From Vulcanisaeta sp. JCM 16159 (GTDB lineage Archaea; Thermoproteota; Thermoprotei; Thermoproteales; Thermocladiaceae), in assembly GCF_001316265.1 (NCBI RefSeq), contig NZ_BBDN01000009.1, forward strand, positions 1 to 64,000: 64,000 nucleotides of DNA, in the 5' to 3' direction. Every line of letters starts with the position of its first letter. The first letter of the stretch is position 1. Positions 9,424 through 19,080 of the stretch are shown here, piece by piece. A model generated the notes under the pieces. It had not been told where the DNA came from. It ran no database searches and saw nothing but the letters and a program-made list of their open reading frames with translations. Both the position numbers and the translations under genes were made by a program.

Positions 9424-9538
9424 GAATAGTCCAGGTTAATGATTTATAAGGAATTCTGATAAAGCATGTGGCATCGCTTCATGTTAAAATTAGAATGAGT
9501 TGAGTAAGGTTAATTAAGGCATGGATTATTAGAAATAT

Positions 9539-9607
9539 GGAGGGAGGATTCGAGAGCCGTGGAGCCCACGGCCCGATGAAAAATCACTCCTCCGGAGCGG
9601 CCACATC
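9539..9607 (+). ncRNA. Putative structured small RNA with its own promoter
   Basis: A TATA-like TTAATTAA (about 9509-9517) lies 26 nt before a G-rich start. The transcript could fold as a basal GGAGG/CCTCC helix, a large internal loop and a 7-bp upper helix GCCGTGG/CCACGGC. An ACA trinucleotide follows the basal stem by 9 nt. This is reminiscent of a single-hairpin H/ACA guide, but no clear kink-turn is seen. No open reading frame explains the segment. Confidence 0.35.
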
Positions 9608-10380
9608 CTACTGTTACTCTATTAACGTCAACTTCATTGTTATTTAATTGTAAGCTGGAAGATTTTGGTACGTTGTTAACTAATGAATTGAATTATAAGG
9701 AAAATTCATTAAGGGATGGTGATTACATAACCATACTTAAATTGTGGATAATGGCTTCTCACTATGGAGGTTAGTAAGTGCTAATTTAATGGCTATGTCG
9801 GTCGGGGAATGAGTTATTGATAACGAGTACGCTATTAAACACATTGGCAGAAGTGGGATATTGCTGGGAAAAGGAGGTGGCGTATTATAGTAGGACTGGC
9901 ATACATTGATCGTTAAGTGCTCTTAGGCTGTAAGGAAGGAATTAAAGCTGTCCGTGATGGTCATTTGCTCGTGGTCGTGAAAACGCTAGATACGTATAGG
10001 TTAGGGTTACGTGGGTTGGGCATTAAGCTAAATAGTGATGCGGTAACCGCAATAGTTGGTTTAATAGTGACGATAGGCTCATGGCATTCATAAGGTTCAT
10101 TAGGCCAATAAACTTATCACTTCATAGGGACGTGGCTGGTTTGGTCATCTTCCTAATAACCGCCCTATTCTTCCTATGGCTATTAATATTCTCAATCAGA
10201 GAACAGAGGGAACATAGTTAGGATTAGGTATTCTTCAGGGCAACAAAGCAATAGGTTCAAGTTAAAAGAAACCCGCCTGGTAAGACGATATAGGGATCCT
10301 CCTGGTCGCAATTTACGACCACTTAATATTATCTTAATACAACGGTATTACTGACTTGCTTATTAGGTTAAATGACATTG
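9608..10380 (+). pseudogene. Degraded intergenic region with membrane-protein remnants
   Basis: No intact gene is visible. From about 9983 a readable stretch (LGIKLNSDAVTAIVGLIVTIGS) ends at a stop. It is followed in frame from 10080 by about 46 residues, MAFIRFIRPINLSLHRDVAG and a hydrophobic helix ending SIREQREHS. These look like pieces of a lost membrane transporter. The remainder shows no coding signal I can support. Confidence 0.4.
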
Positions 10381-11052
10381 GCGAGCCAGTGATAATTGCG
10401 ATTGATGAAGCGCAGGAGTTGAGGAAAGGTTAATTGGCTTAGGTTTGATAGGTTGTTTACCTGCGTCTTTGATAACCTAACGAACATAATGCTCGTCCTC
10501 TCAAGTTCACAGGTCAGCCTCCTCTACGACTTTCCTGGGCTTCACGACCCTAAGGCACCACTCTTTGGTAGGGCGTACATGGAGGTTAAGACGAGGAAGT
10601 TAAGCCTGGACGAGTCAATGGACTTTCTCGAGCGTGGTTTCAACCAATTAGGCATTAATTGCCCTAGGGATGTCCTTGAGAAGGCTGTGGAAGCATTTGA
10701 TGGGATTATTGGCTGGTTAACGTATTTCGGCTATACATACGCAATGAGGAGTTCTGCGGACTTTGATGAGATTATGAAGGATACCGTTCAACTTGCGTTA
10801 AGCGAGTTACGGAACTTGGCAACCTCACTCAGGAGTAATAGGTACTCGGTAATATTAAGAGCACTGGCTAGGGAGCCGATGCCATGGAGATTGGTCAAGC
10901 GTAGGCTTGAGGATTATGAGGGTAAAGAGATAAATGCCGCAACGATCTCCGAATTACTAAGTAACCTAGTGAACCTGGGCATTATTGAGAAGGTGGATGA
11001 TTACTACAGGATTTCCGACCCAGTGTACAGAATCGCTGCCGAGCACCTGTAA
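10381..11052 (+). pseudogene. Archaeal ATPase (ArCR/PF01637-like), N-terminally truncated
   Basis: The 199-aa ORF from 10453 is the C-terminal half of an archaeal ATPase: a NIMLVLSSSQVSLLYDF sensor strand, PLFGRAYMEVKTRKLSLDES and a winged-helix C-terminus. Upstream, the bases at about 10384-10428 encode EPVIIAIDEAQELRK, the Walker B segment, broken from the rest by a frameshift. The Walker A region is not found upstream. It is therefore most likely a decayed gene, not a single sequencing error. Confidence 0.6.
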
Positions 11053-11090
11053 GGATTTAATACAGAGATTATGATTAATATCCGCCGTAA

Positions 11091-11560
11091 ATGGACTTAA
11101 TTAAGTACCTGGAATTTAAGGAAAAACTGAGGAATGAATTAGAGAATGAATTAAGCCCTGAATCAATCGAGAGGGCTAGGAAGGATCCACATGCGAGGAG
11201 GTATCCGAGACCGTGCGGTATGACGATACACACGGGAATTGGATGCACATACTCATGCACCTACTGCTACATCTATGACATGGGATTTCCGCATAAAGTA
11301 CAACCATACCCATTAAGTGATAAGGAGTTGCTCTACGCATTGACGTTGAACCCATATGTAGTACTTGGGCCTGGCGGTACAATGCTTGCCATGGGTTCCG
11401 TAACTGAGCCCTTCCTACCCGAGACTAGGATAGGGCTCTCGAGTATATTAAAGTTCTTGGTTCACTCGGTAATCCACTGCAAGTTAGTAGCAAGTCCGTA
11501 CTCGATGACGAGTATATAACCAGGATTAAGGAGTACGCACCACGCGAAAAGGGCATTTAG
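11091..11560 (+). pseudogene. Radical SAM protein, 3 prime truncated
   Basis: The N-terminal part of a radical SAM enzyme resembling the spore photoproduct lyase-like/SplB group, with the [4Fe-4S] motif CTYSCTYCY at about residues 52-60. A frameshift near 11455 is followed by about 30 more sensible residues (GNPLQVSSKSVLDDEYITRI), then a stop. The rest of the TIM-barrel is missing because the next gene begins at 11633. It is a truncated relic with an intact cofactor motif. Confidence 0.6.
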
Positions 11561-11632
11561 GCATATTTCTCTTTCTCGAAACCACCACCCGCTTAAGTAT
11601 TGTCCCCTATCTACATAATAAAGGCTTAAATA

Positions 11633-13074
11633 ATGCATGGACGCTGCTTTACCGTGTCTTCGTTCAGGTATTCCGATGTTTATAAGGTGGTTTATCCGAG
11701 GAGGCATGAGGGCATTTATAAGAATCGTGGTGATAATCCCTGGGTCTCAATAAGGATTAGGCAGGGTGTTGGTCGTGACCCAAGTAAGTGGTTCTCGAAC
11801 CAATTGAGGGTTATTGCCGAGATCAGTAGGACCTATGGTGATGGTAGGGCAATGCTCGGTACTAGGGGTGATATAGAAATCTTCAAGGTTGATTTCAGGC
11901 TTTTTGATGAAGTTGTGGCTAAGCTTAAGGAGGTTGGTCTTGATCCAAGGGACTCCTGCGGTAATTCGGTTAGGAACCCAATACCATGCGCATCGCAATT
12001 CTGCCCGTACGCACATATTAATGCTGAGGCTCTATCAACATTCATAGGTGATTACTTTAGGTATAGGAGCGAGTATGAGCAGCCATTGCTTCCGCATAGG
12101 ATCAAGATCTCAATATCGGCCTGTGAGAGGGCGTGCGCCGTGCCCGTGGCCCAGGATATCGGTATTGTGGCTAAACCCAATGGTAAATTCGACATATACC
12201 TGGGCGGTGGTATTGGTGAGCACGCATTTAGTGCAAGACTTGCCTTCACTGACGTAGATGCTGAGGATTTACTTCCAATCTGCGTGGGCGTTGCTGAGGT
12301 CTTTAGGAGGTCTGGCGAGAGGAGGGGGTTTAAGTGGGTTGTTAGGTTGCGTGGCCTTGATAAGGTTAGGGAGGAGGTATTGGCGATAGCCAGGGAGGTA
12401 AAGCCCAAATTGCCCAAGCCGCCTGATTTAACGCCCAGGTTCATTAAATCAAGGATTGTAAAGATTCCATACCCAACCGGCTGGCTACCGCCGATGAATT
12501 GGTTAAGCTGGCCAATGTGGCTGATAGGTATGGGTTTGGCTATGTACTGCTGTTCAATAATCAAAGCGTATACATACCAATCCGCGAGGAGGTTGATAGG
12601 ATTGAGGAATTGAGCAATTATGAGGTCAGGGATCCAGGGCCCATGTATCCTGAGGGACCGATAACGGTTGCATGCCTAGGTAATGAATTATGCCCACCAG
12701 GCCTAATAGACACCACCGGGCTCGGCCGCAAAATACATGTTCACCTAAGTAAGTTGAATGAGCCAGTTAGGGTTGGAATTAGCGGTTGTACCCACGATTG
12801 CGGTATGTCGTGGATCGCGGATATAGGCCTTGAACCATTCGGTTCAAAGACGAGGGTATTAATAACGATGGGTGGTTCACCGACCGCGTTGGGCTTTGTC
12901 ATCGGCACCGTCGATCCAGGCGATGCGGAGCTCGCGGTACAAGTACTTCTTGACATGTATAGGAGGTCTGGTGTTCGCGGGGTTAGGAACTTCGTGGTTA
13001 AGGTTGGTGTTGATGCTATAAGGAGTGAGTTAACCAGGCTTGTGCCTCGTTCAGGTCGCCGGATAAGGACATAA
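11633..13074 (+). CDS. Siroheme sulfite/nitrite reductase (one frameshift)
   Basis: A protein of about 480 aa in two tandem halves, each a ferredoxin-like half-domain followed by an NIR/SIR siroheme-[4Fe-4S] domain. The frame slips by one base near 12490 and the protein continues (VADRYGFGYVLLFNN). The first half has RNPIPCASQFC and SACERACAVP; the second has VACLGNELC and SGCTHDCGMSWIADIG. Both halves thus retain a four-Cys set, whereas classic assimilatory enzymes keep it only in the second half. The likely role is sulfite reduction; nitrite reduction is an alternative. Confidence 0.8.
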
Positions 13075-13147
13075 ACATAGTCTTTGGGCCCGACTGACTT
13101 GAGAGGGAATAATCTTTAAAGCGCAATTACCTAGTTACACCGGCATT

Positions 13148-13981
13148 ATGATTATTGAGGACCTGCCCGCACTATCAACAGCCATTATCTGGGCCTGGGC
13201 ATCGATAATGTATGGAGACTTCATGAAGAGAATGCACCCGTTGATCGTAAACTTCCTCAGGATGTTCTACGCCTCACTAATACTCCTGATCCCAGCAATA
13301 ATTTTAGGGCTTAATTACGGAGCTATATGGGGCTTTCTGAGCGGGTTGTTATCCCTAGTCATTGGCGACTCACTATACCTGTTCTCAATCAATTACTCAG
13401 GGGTCTCAATCGCAGCTCCCGTGTCCTACACCTACATACCACTGACGGTGTTATTCGCAGTGTTCCTGGGAGAGCCACTGACCATCACGAAACTACTTGC
13501 GAGTATACTACTGATACCCGGCGTCTACCTACTATCCCGTAGCGGTAACTCGAGGAGGGAGATTAAGGGTCTATTTCTTGGCCTTGGTGCAGCCCTCGCG
13601 TGGGCTGCTGGTCAGTCAATGATTAAGGTGGCCGATATCGCGGGGCTTAACCCAATCTCCATAGCATTTACGAGGGTTGCGGCGGCAGGTATTGTACTGC
13701 TTATGATTAATTATTTCATGGGAAACAACATTGCAGGGGCCATTAGAGGGACGGTACGTAGTTACCTGCCCATTATTGCCGTACTCGACCTGGGCCTTGG
13801 TGTTGCCCTATTCGCCTTCTCAATGGATTTAATAGGTCTTGGGCTTACCGTGATACTGACGGGCACAATGCCATTAATAGCCCAGCTTATGTCGAGTGCC
13901 ATGGGTAGGGAGAAATTTAGCGTTGTCAAGTTCCTTGGCGCATTAATAATAGTAATAGCGATTGTTTTAGTGGTTCTTTAA
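13148..13981 (+). CDS. EamA/DMT-superfamily transporter
   Basis: A 277-aa integral membrane protein with about ten hydrophobic helices in two EamA repeats (residues 3-130 and about 140-277). The repeats are recognisable by PVSYTYIPLTVLFAVFLGEPLT at the end of the first and LTVILTGTMPLIAQLMSSAMGREK at the end of the second. It is probably a metabolite exporter or importer of unknown substrate. TCTTTAAA at 13113 is a plausible TATA box. Confidence 0.8.
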   Translation: MIIEDLPALSTAIIWAWASIMYGDFMKRMHPLIVNFLRMFYASLILLIPAIILGLNYGAIWGFLSGLLSLVIGDSLYLFSINYSGVSIAAPVSYTYIPLTVLFAVFLGEPLTITKLLASILLIPGVYLLSRSGNSRREIKGLFLGLGAALAWAAGQSMIKVADIAGLNPISIAFTRVAAAGIVLLMINYFMGNNIAGAIRGTVRSYLPIIAVLDLGLGVALFAFSMDLIGLGLTVILTGTMPLIAQLMSSAMGREKFSVVKFLGALIIVIAIVLVVL

Positions 13982-14003
13982 TGATTATTGCCATTATTAA
14001 CGA

Positions 14004-14390
14004 CTATACTTGTAATTCTTCAACGCTTATCGCTATATTAGGGAACTTAGCTATTAACTCCCTATCCTCGGTTACTAGCTTTGCATTAAGTTTTATCGTT
14101 AAATAAACATAGGATGCATCATAATAGGTTATGTTCATTCTTCTAGCTAGGTTAATGACATCACCATTTAGACCTATTGGTACGACATTCATGAATCTAA
14201 TGACATTATTAAATACTTTAAGCAATAATTCTACATTTACAGCGGTTAACTTACTAATTCTCCATAGGTAATTACCAATCTCATAATATGCTAAGTCAAC
14301 GGTGTATTGATTCCTTAAGGCATTAACTGCCTTATCTGGTTTAAGCTCTACCAGCCTGATAATGGCGCTTGCATCAAATACGAGGCTCAT
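14004..14390 (-). CDS. vapC: VapC-type PIN-domain toxin
   Basis: A 128-aa PIN domain with the acidic residues of the nuclease site: FDASAII (Asp4-type) at the N-terminus, YYEIGNYLW (Glu) and ITYYDASYVYL (Asp) near residue 95, then VTEDREL. It is a predicted RNase toxin. Its ATG overlaps the upstream antitoxin stop, the usual VapBC arrangement. Confidence 0.85.
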   Translation of the reverse strand: MSLVFDASAIIRLVELKPDKAVNALRNQYTVDLAYYEIGNYLWRISKLTAVNVELLLKVFNNVIRFMNVVPIGLNGDVINLARRMNITYYDASYVYLTIKLNAKLVTEDRELIAKFPNIAISVEELQV

Positions 14391-14629
14391 CCTGAGTCAC
14401 GGTCTGCACGTATACTTCTTACGACGAAATCATCTCCATAAATCTCGCTAATTTTCCTAAGCTCCTTGGAAGCCTCCTTAAGCAATCCAATTAGTTCCTC
14501 ATTTTCCCTACGCATTACTTCCTCCTCGAGAGCTTTACGTAAAACCTCAGAAACATTAATACCATACCTCCTAGCCTTCTCAAGAATCTCTCTCCTAACC
14601 TTAGTTGATACTGTAACCCAATTACCCAC
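14387..14629 (-). CDS. vapB: VapB-type antitoxin
   Basis: An 80-aa protein with an N-terminal ribbon-helix-helix-like segment (WVTVSTKVRREILEKARRYGINVSEVLRKALEEE) and an acidic C-terminal helix suited to binding the toxin. It overlaps vapC by 4 nt, so the pair is co-translated and would autoregulate. Confidence 0.8.
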   Translation of the reverse strand: MGNWVTVSTKVRREILEKARRYGINVSEVLRKALEEEVMRRENEELIGLLKEASKELRKISEIYGDDFVVRSIRADRDSG

Positions 14630-14768
14630 GTTACTACATTATAAATTCCTACCTATAAACATTACTCCATTATTGGTAATACACTTCCCTAACTACCAGT
14701 TATTATTAAGAAAGGGGAGAAAGAAGGCTTTAGCATCACCATGATGCTTTAGCGGTCTCTTAGCACCA

Positions 14769-14926
14769 ATGCAATTAACATATGACGGTATCATTTTATT
14801 AGGCCTGTTCGCAGCATAATCAATGATGCCTATGTATATCTACGGGCGCCTCAGGTTTAATGTACTGGGAGCATCATTAAGGCCCTGACCCTATTAATGA
14901 CTGTAATTGCAATAAATTACCAATAA
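14769..14926 (+). pseudogene. Remnant or error-broken small membrane protein
   Basis: The 355-bp gap before the PaREP1 genes is not empty. ATG CAA TTA starts MQLTYDGIILLGLFAA. After one stop and one frameshift the sense continues as MMPMYIYGRLRFNVLGAS and LTLLMTVIAINYQ. With two corrections this would be a two-helix membrane protein of about 52 aa. It is too damaged to call functional. Confidence 0.3.
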
Positions 14927-14984
14927 TTTAGTCACCTTACAAAGTTATTTGCGTTATGAGTGTACGGGAGGTGTACAGTCCTAA

Positions 14985-15453
14985 TTATTGTGCCTTAGCT
15001 CTTTCCCTGAGATACTTGATCAACTTCTCAATATCCACCCGCGCCATTTCATCATTAACGTACCTACTCAACACACCCAATGGGTCAGGCCCATTATATT
15101 GATACTCATGCAGGTCTATCGCCAGCTCCGTGTAACAGGCTACATCCTCCCCCATGCCGTATAGCCAATGATTGAGCAACAGCCTTCATGAGGGCCATGG
15201 GCATTACGGCTATGACAAGGTCAACATAATCCACCACCTTACCGCTCCTCAACCTCTTCCTACCCTTAAACACATTAATCAACAAGTCCCTACTACCCGA
15301 CGCCAGGTATGATAAGTACGCCTTCCAAGCTTGAAACGCCTTACCCGCGGCATTCCTGTAGAGACCCCTCTTTAGGAATTCCTCAGCCAATTCCACCTCA
15401 ACGACGACCTCCTTAGCCCTGGCCTTCGAGATCTCATTTAAGTCAAGCGACAC
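14985..15453 (-). CDS. PaREP1-family protein (one frameshift)
   Basis: A four-helix protein of the PaREP1 family, common in multiple copies in Thermoproteales. It has VELAEEFLKRGLYRNAAGKAFQAWKAYLSYLA near the N-terminus, VDLVIAVMP in the middle and CYTELAIDLHEYQYNGPDP near the end. The frame breaks near 15175. The function of the family is not established. Other members at 15.5, 16.5 and 21.5 kb make this a local family cluster. Confidence 0.75.
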
Positions 15454-15543
15454 AGTTAATGATTTATGACCAAAGTTTAAAAACTAGATATGTGGGATGT
15501 TATGAGCGCCGTTTTCAATGAGTGGTTAGGGTTCAAACGTAGG

Positions 15544-16032
15544 TCATTGATTAGCCTGGCCCAACACCTTGGCGGTTTCTTCAACCATTCTATGAACCCT
15601 CTCGATTAATGGCTCCACATCCTCAATAGTCAACTTGGCCTCATGAAAACCCCATACGTGTAATGAATAGCCCACGTTCCAACCATCCAATACCCAATCG
15701 CCGAGGGTCTTGGATAACCTCGAGCAAGCCTTAAGCAGTAGGTGCGTGTACCAACTACCTTCCTTAATGGCCTGCTGGTTTTCCGGCACATTAAACCTTT
15801 CGGCAAGGGCCTTGACAGCCTCCTCAGCGGCCTTGTAAGCCTTCCCCGAGGCCTGAACAGCATCACCCTTATTGATGTACTCACCGGCCTCGGCTAGGTA
15901 CTTCCTGGCTAATTCAAGCCTTAACCTAATGCTTTCTGATGGGTCTTTTAGGTATAATTGATTTAGAATTATATCCGTAATATCAATACCCAATCTCTCT
16001 GCGGCATCGAGGATTTCCTTGGGTATACCCAC
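15544..16032 (-). CDS. PaREP1-family protein, intact divergent copy
   Basis: A 162-aa all-helical protein with the family core RLELARKYLAEAGEYINKGDAVQASGKAYKAAEEAVKALA and the C-terminal NVGYSLHVWGFHEAKL. It is longer than its neighbours and the only intact copy here. No catalytic motif is seen, and its function is unknown. Confidence 0.75.
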   Translation of the reverse strand: MGIPKEILDAAERLGIDITDIILNQLYLKDPSESIRLRLELARKYLAEAGEYINKGDAVQASGKAYKAAEEAVKALAERFNVPENQQAIKEGSWYTHLLLKACSRLSKTLGDWVLDGWNVGYSLHVWGFHEAKLTIEDVEPLIERVHRMVEETAKVLGQANQ

Positions 16033-16115
16033 GGGTATTAATAATTGTAAGCGCTTTAAATACCAACTGCTTCATACGTGCCTTTCCAATTTTTGACTGA
16101 GGTAATTTAATAACC

Positions 16116-16471
16116 ATGTCCATAAGCAATGCTACTGCGCCTATGGATGAGCTTACGGGCAAGGACATTGCCGTACTCATGCACCTGAAGAGGGCCAATG
16201 TGGATTATGGAAAGTCAATAGCCATTAATACCGGGATACCACTTGAGGAGGTGCTGCAGATACTGGATAAGCTTGAGGCAATGGGCCTAATCGAGAGGGT
16301 CAGGGAGGTAAGACCCTGAAGAGGAGTGTTGCCCGTTTTAAGCTTAGTAATGAGGTTCGTAAGCATCACGTCTATTACAGGCTCTCAAGACGCGGGGAGC
16401 TGCTTATTAGGAGTATTAGGAGGGGTGATGGCGCGGGTAAGGTCAATTTCAATGATGCGTCAGGGCGTTGA
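16116..16471 (+). CDS. DUF2250-like winged-helix regulator (one frameshift)
   Basis: The first 67 residues hold a winged helix (LTGKDIAVLMHLKRANVDYGKSIAINTGI, then EEVLQILDKLEAMGLIERV). A C run at about 16316 is one base short. Restoring it reads on as LKRSVARFKLSNEVRKHHVYYRLSRRGELLIRSIRRG, the expected wing and C-terminal helix, for about 119 aa in total. It is probably a small archaeal transcription factor. It lies between PaREP1 copies without a clear target. Confidence 0.6.
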
Positions 16472-16542
16472 GCGCCCAATTACCGAGGATATTACCTTCC
16501 TACCTCCCTCAATTATCGCGGTAATGTCCTGCCTAACCATGT

Positions 16543-16960
16543 CTAGATCCAAATAACGGCTGAGAACGCCTCCCTATCCAATCCATTGTACTGAAATTTA
16601 TGAATATCAAGCGCCAACTCTGTCAGCAGTACCACGTCATTGCCATACTTAGACCTTAACAATGCGGCAACCTTCTTCATACGTGTCGTAGGCATTACGG
16701 CTATGATAAAATCAACAGCCTCAACCCTAATCCTCTCCCGGAGCTTAATAACACCCTTAAACTCGCTTGCCAACTCATTACGGGAATTCGCGGCCAAGAC
16801 TGCCAGGGTTGCCTTCCAACCCTGAAAGCCTTACCGGCCGCATTCCTATAAAGACCGTTTTCCAGGAACTTCTCGGCTAGTTCGAATTCGTAAAGCGCTC
16901 CTTAATTCTAGCCTCTACGTATTTATTTAGGTCCTTCCAGGGATGTGCTATAGATTCCAC
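16543..16960 (-). pseudogene. PaREP1-family copy with several frame breaks
   Basis: Reading the minus strand gives WKDLNKYVEARIKERF, then in other frames LAEKFLENGLYRNAAGKAF and ATLAVLAANSRNEL, ending with LLTELALDIHKFQYNGLD. At least two indels are needed to join these. With indels so frequent in this sequence the copy may be intact in the organism. The C-terminus runs into VIWI and a stop, shorter than the other copies. Confidence 0.55.
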
Positions 16961-17053
16961 GCCATATTAAGTGTTTAGGGAAATATATGCCTTAATAATT
17001 AACCGAGGTCATCTTTCACAAAGGTTTATCTCCGTTTACGCTTAGTTAATTCA

Positions 17054-17560
17054 ATGGTTGAGTTTGTATTCAAACCCATTGGTTATGTGGAGGTGGGTTT
17101 TCCAAGGCCTGATGAGCCGGATAGAGGTAGGTATGAGACTAGGTATGACTTTATTGGTGTTGTTCGTGTTTATGATGAGTACGTCGATGGGCTTCGCGGT
17201 TTGGATGAGTATTCGCACGTAATACTGATCTACGTATTTAATGAGCAAAGGGAGGTAAGGCTGAGGGTTAAATTGAAAGGTACGGATAAGGAGGTCGGTA
17301 TTTTCGCCACGAGGTATCCGATTCGACCCAACCCGATAGGTATATCGGTGCTTGAGCTCGTAAAAATTGAACCACCGCGCCTATGGCTCAAGGGCCTTGA
17401 TACGTGGACTGGGACCCCAGTAATCGATATTAAGCCATATGACTATTACGATATTGTTAAGAGGCCGAAGATTCCGAAGAAGTTTGAGGATGAGTGGATG
17501 AAGAACTATGCCGAGAAGGGGTATGGTAATAAGGTTCCGTGGTTGGGTCCCTGCTATTAA
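17054..17560 (+). CDS. trmO: TrmO-family tRNA N6-threonylcarbamoyladenosine methyltransferase
   Basis: A 168-aa beta-barrel methyltransferase of the TrmO/TsaA/VirR family. Diagnostic motifs are IGYVEVGFPRPDEPDRG at the N-terminus, LRGLDEYSHVILIYVF, FATRYPIRPNPIGISVLELV (SAM and substrate pocket) and GTPVIDIKPYDYYD. It would methylate t6A37 of certain tRNAs in the cytosol. TATA-like GGTTTATC lies 27 nt before the ATG, so the transcript is leaderless. Confidence 0.85.
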   Translation: MVEFVFKPIGYVEVGFPRPDEPDRGRYETRYDFIGVVRVYDEYVDGLRGLDEYSHVILIYVFNEQREVRLRVKLKGTDKEVGIFATRYPIRPNPIGISVLELVKIEPPRLWLKGLDTWTGTPVIDIKPYDYYDIVKRPKIPKKFEDEWMKNYAEKGYGNKVPWLGPCY

Positions 17561-17599
17561 TACCTTAAGGTTATTAATGGGGGCACAGAATTTCTACTG

Positions 17600-17953
17600 A
17601 TGGGTCATGTGTGGATTAACGTGAGGATCGGTAATGTCGATCTCAGTAGGGTGGTTGAGGTTAAGGCTTTGGTCGATACTGGGGCTACTTTAACGGTAAT
17701 ACCTAGGTTGTTGGCTAATGAACTTGGCTTAAGCATTATAGGGAAGTCGAGGGTTGAGACTGGGGCTGGTGTTATTGAGGTTGATAGGTCCAGGGCCTGG
17801 GTGGAAATTGAGGGTAGGGGTGAGGTTGTTCCCGTGCTTGTGTCTGATATAATCGATAAAGTTTTGATAGGTGTAACAACACTTGAGGTTCTCGAGCTTG
17901 AGGTTGATCCAATAACTGGCAAATTAAGGGAACGGACACTACTGCTTTATTAA
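17600..17953 (+). CDS. Retropepsin-like clan AA aspartic protease
   Basis: A 117-aa single-domain protein with the active-site triad ALVDTGATLTVIP (about 25-37) and the Ala-rich second psi-loop segment VLIGVTTLEVLELEVD. This is the size and layout of archaeal and bacterial retropepsin-like proteins that work as dimers. Its substrate is unknown. It follows trmO by about 40 bp and precedes a Bat-type regulator by 20 bp on the same strand. Confidence 0.7.
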   Translation: MGHVWINVRIGNVDLSRVVEVKALVDTGATLTVIPRLLANELGLSIIGKSRVETGAGVIEVDRSRAWVEIEGRGEVVPVLVSDIIDKVLIGVTTLEVLELEVDPITGKLRERTLLLY

Positions 17954-17973
17954 TCCTGGAGCATCGGAGTATT

Positions 17974-18600
17974 GTGGTTTTGAGGGTATTCCTTGAGGCT
18001 CATAGAAGTGATTGCAAGGTTCAGAACGCACTCAAGGCGCTTAGCCTGGACTTTAGCATAGTTAGGGTTAACGTGGGTGATGAGGTATCAACACACCTGG
18101 TTAAGTTAAGTAAGCCCGTGGATCGAAACTTACTTAATTATTTAAGAAGGAATGGGCTTAAGGTTAACGTAATTGATGAAGAGACACTGTGGATCTCGGC
18201 ACCAAGTTGCAGCGCCTGTAAGGCGTTGAGCAAGGCTGGACTTCTCGTGGAGAGTGGTAAGCCGGGTAATGAAGATTCTATTATTTATGCGGTGCTTTCG
18301 CCAGGCATTAAACGGTTAAGGGTGAGCATTAGGCAGTTGAGATCCAGTGGTGTTAAGGTTAGGGTTCTTGATATGGAGCAGTTACCCATGCCGAGCCCCA
18401 CGGAAAGGCAGTTAGAGGTCCTACTTCTTGCGTATAAGATGGGGTATTTCGATAGGGAGGTTAACCTTAAGGAATTGGCTAAGCAGCTTGGCTTGTCAAT
18501 ATCGACAGTCAGCGAATTGCTTAGGAAAACTCTTAAGAAGATTGTGACGCATTACTTTGAGGAGGTTGGCATTACCATTGATGAGGGTAAGCCTAAATAA
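17974..18600 (+). CDS. Bat-type (HTH_10) transcription regulator
   Basis: A 208-aa protein with a GTG start. The C-terminal HTH_10 domain reads TERQLEVLLLAYKMGYFDREVNLKELAKQLGLSISTVSELLRKTLKK. The N-terminal 140 residues form a ligand-sensor region with Cys14 and a PSCSACKAL motif (about 78-86) that could bind metal or sense redox state. It overlaps the convergent DUF488 gene by 8 nt. The target is unknown; the nitric oxide reductase operon just beyond is one candidate. Confidence 0.75.
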   Translation: MVLRVFLEAHRSDCKVQNALKALSLDFSIVRVNVGDEVSTHLVKLSKPVDRNLLNYLRRNGLKVNVIDEETLWISAPSCSACKALSKAGLLVESGKPGNEDSIIYAVLSPGIKRLRVSIRQLRSSGVKVRVLDMEQLPMPSPTERQLEVLLLAYKMGYFDREVNLKELAKQLGLSISTVSELLRKTLKKIVTHYFEEVGITIDEGKPK

Positions 18601-18973
18601 TTTCGTAATCAAATCCATACCTAGCCCTTAAGTACTCAGCGAGGGCCACGGCATTATTGTGCAACCTATCCCTAGCGGCATAAAGTATGGTTACGTTACC
18701 GTTACCGCGTATAATACCTAATAACGCGTTTAAGCCACTGATGTTTTTATCAAGCTCGCTCCAATACCTAAGCCTGAATTCATTCCATTTAGCAGGGTCA
18801 TGATTAAACCAACGCCTTAACTCATCGCTTGGCGCCAAGTCCCTTAGCCATACATCTATCTTAGCCTTTTCACGACTTAAGCCCCTGGGCCAAAGCCTAT
18901 CAACCAGCACCCTAATGCCATCACCAGGATCTGGTTGGTCATAGACGCGTTTAACCCTAACTTTAATCATCAA
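18593..18973 (-). CDS. DUF488-family protein
   Basis: A 126-aa protein with the DUF488 hallmarks VKRVYDQPDPGDGIRVLVDRLWPRGLSREKAKIDVWLRDLAPS near the N-terminus, WFNHDPAKWNEFRLRYW and a C-terminal LYAARD. The family is widespread and its biochemical activity is not settled. Confidence 0.85.
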   Translation of the reverse strand: MMIKVRVKRVYDQPDPGDGIRVLVDRLWPRGLSREKAKIDVWLRDLAPSDELRRWFNHDPAKWNEFRLRYWSELDKNISGLNALLGIIRGNGNVTILYAARDRLHNNAVALAEYLRARYGFDYEII

Positions 18974-19080
18974 TTATTGCATTGTTCATAGAGGAATTAT
19001 TATTTATTTAATCGAAATACTTTTACAATAATCGTGCAAAATTGCCATTAATTTTAAATTCATTACTAAGGCCTATACCT

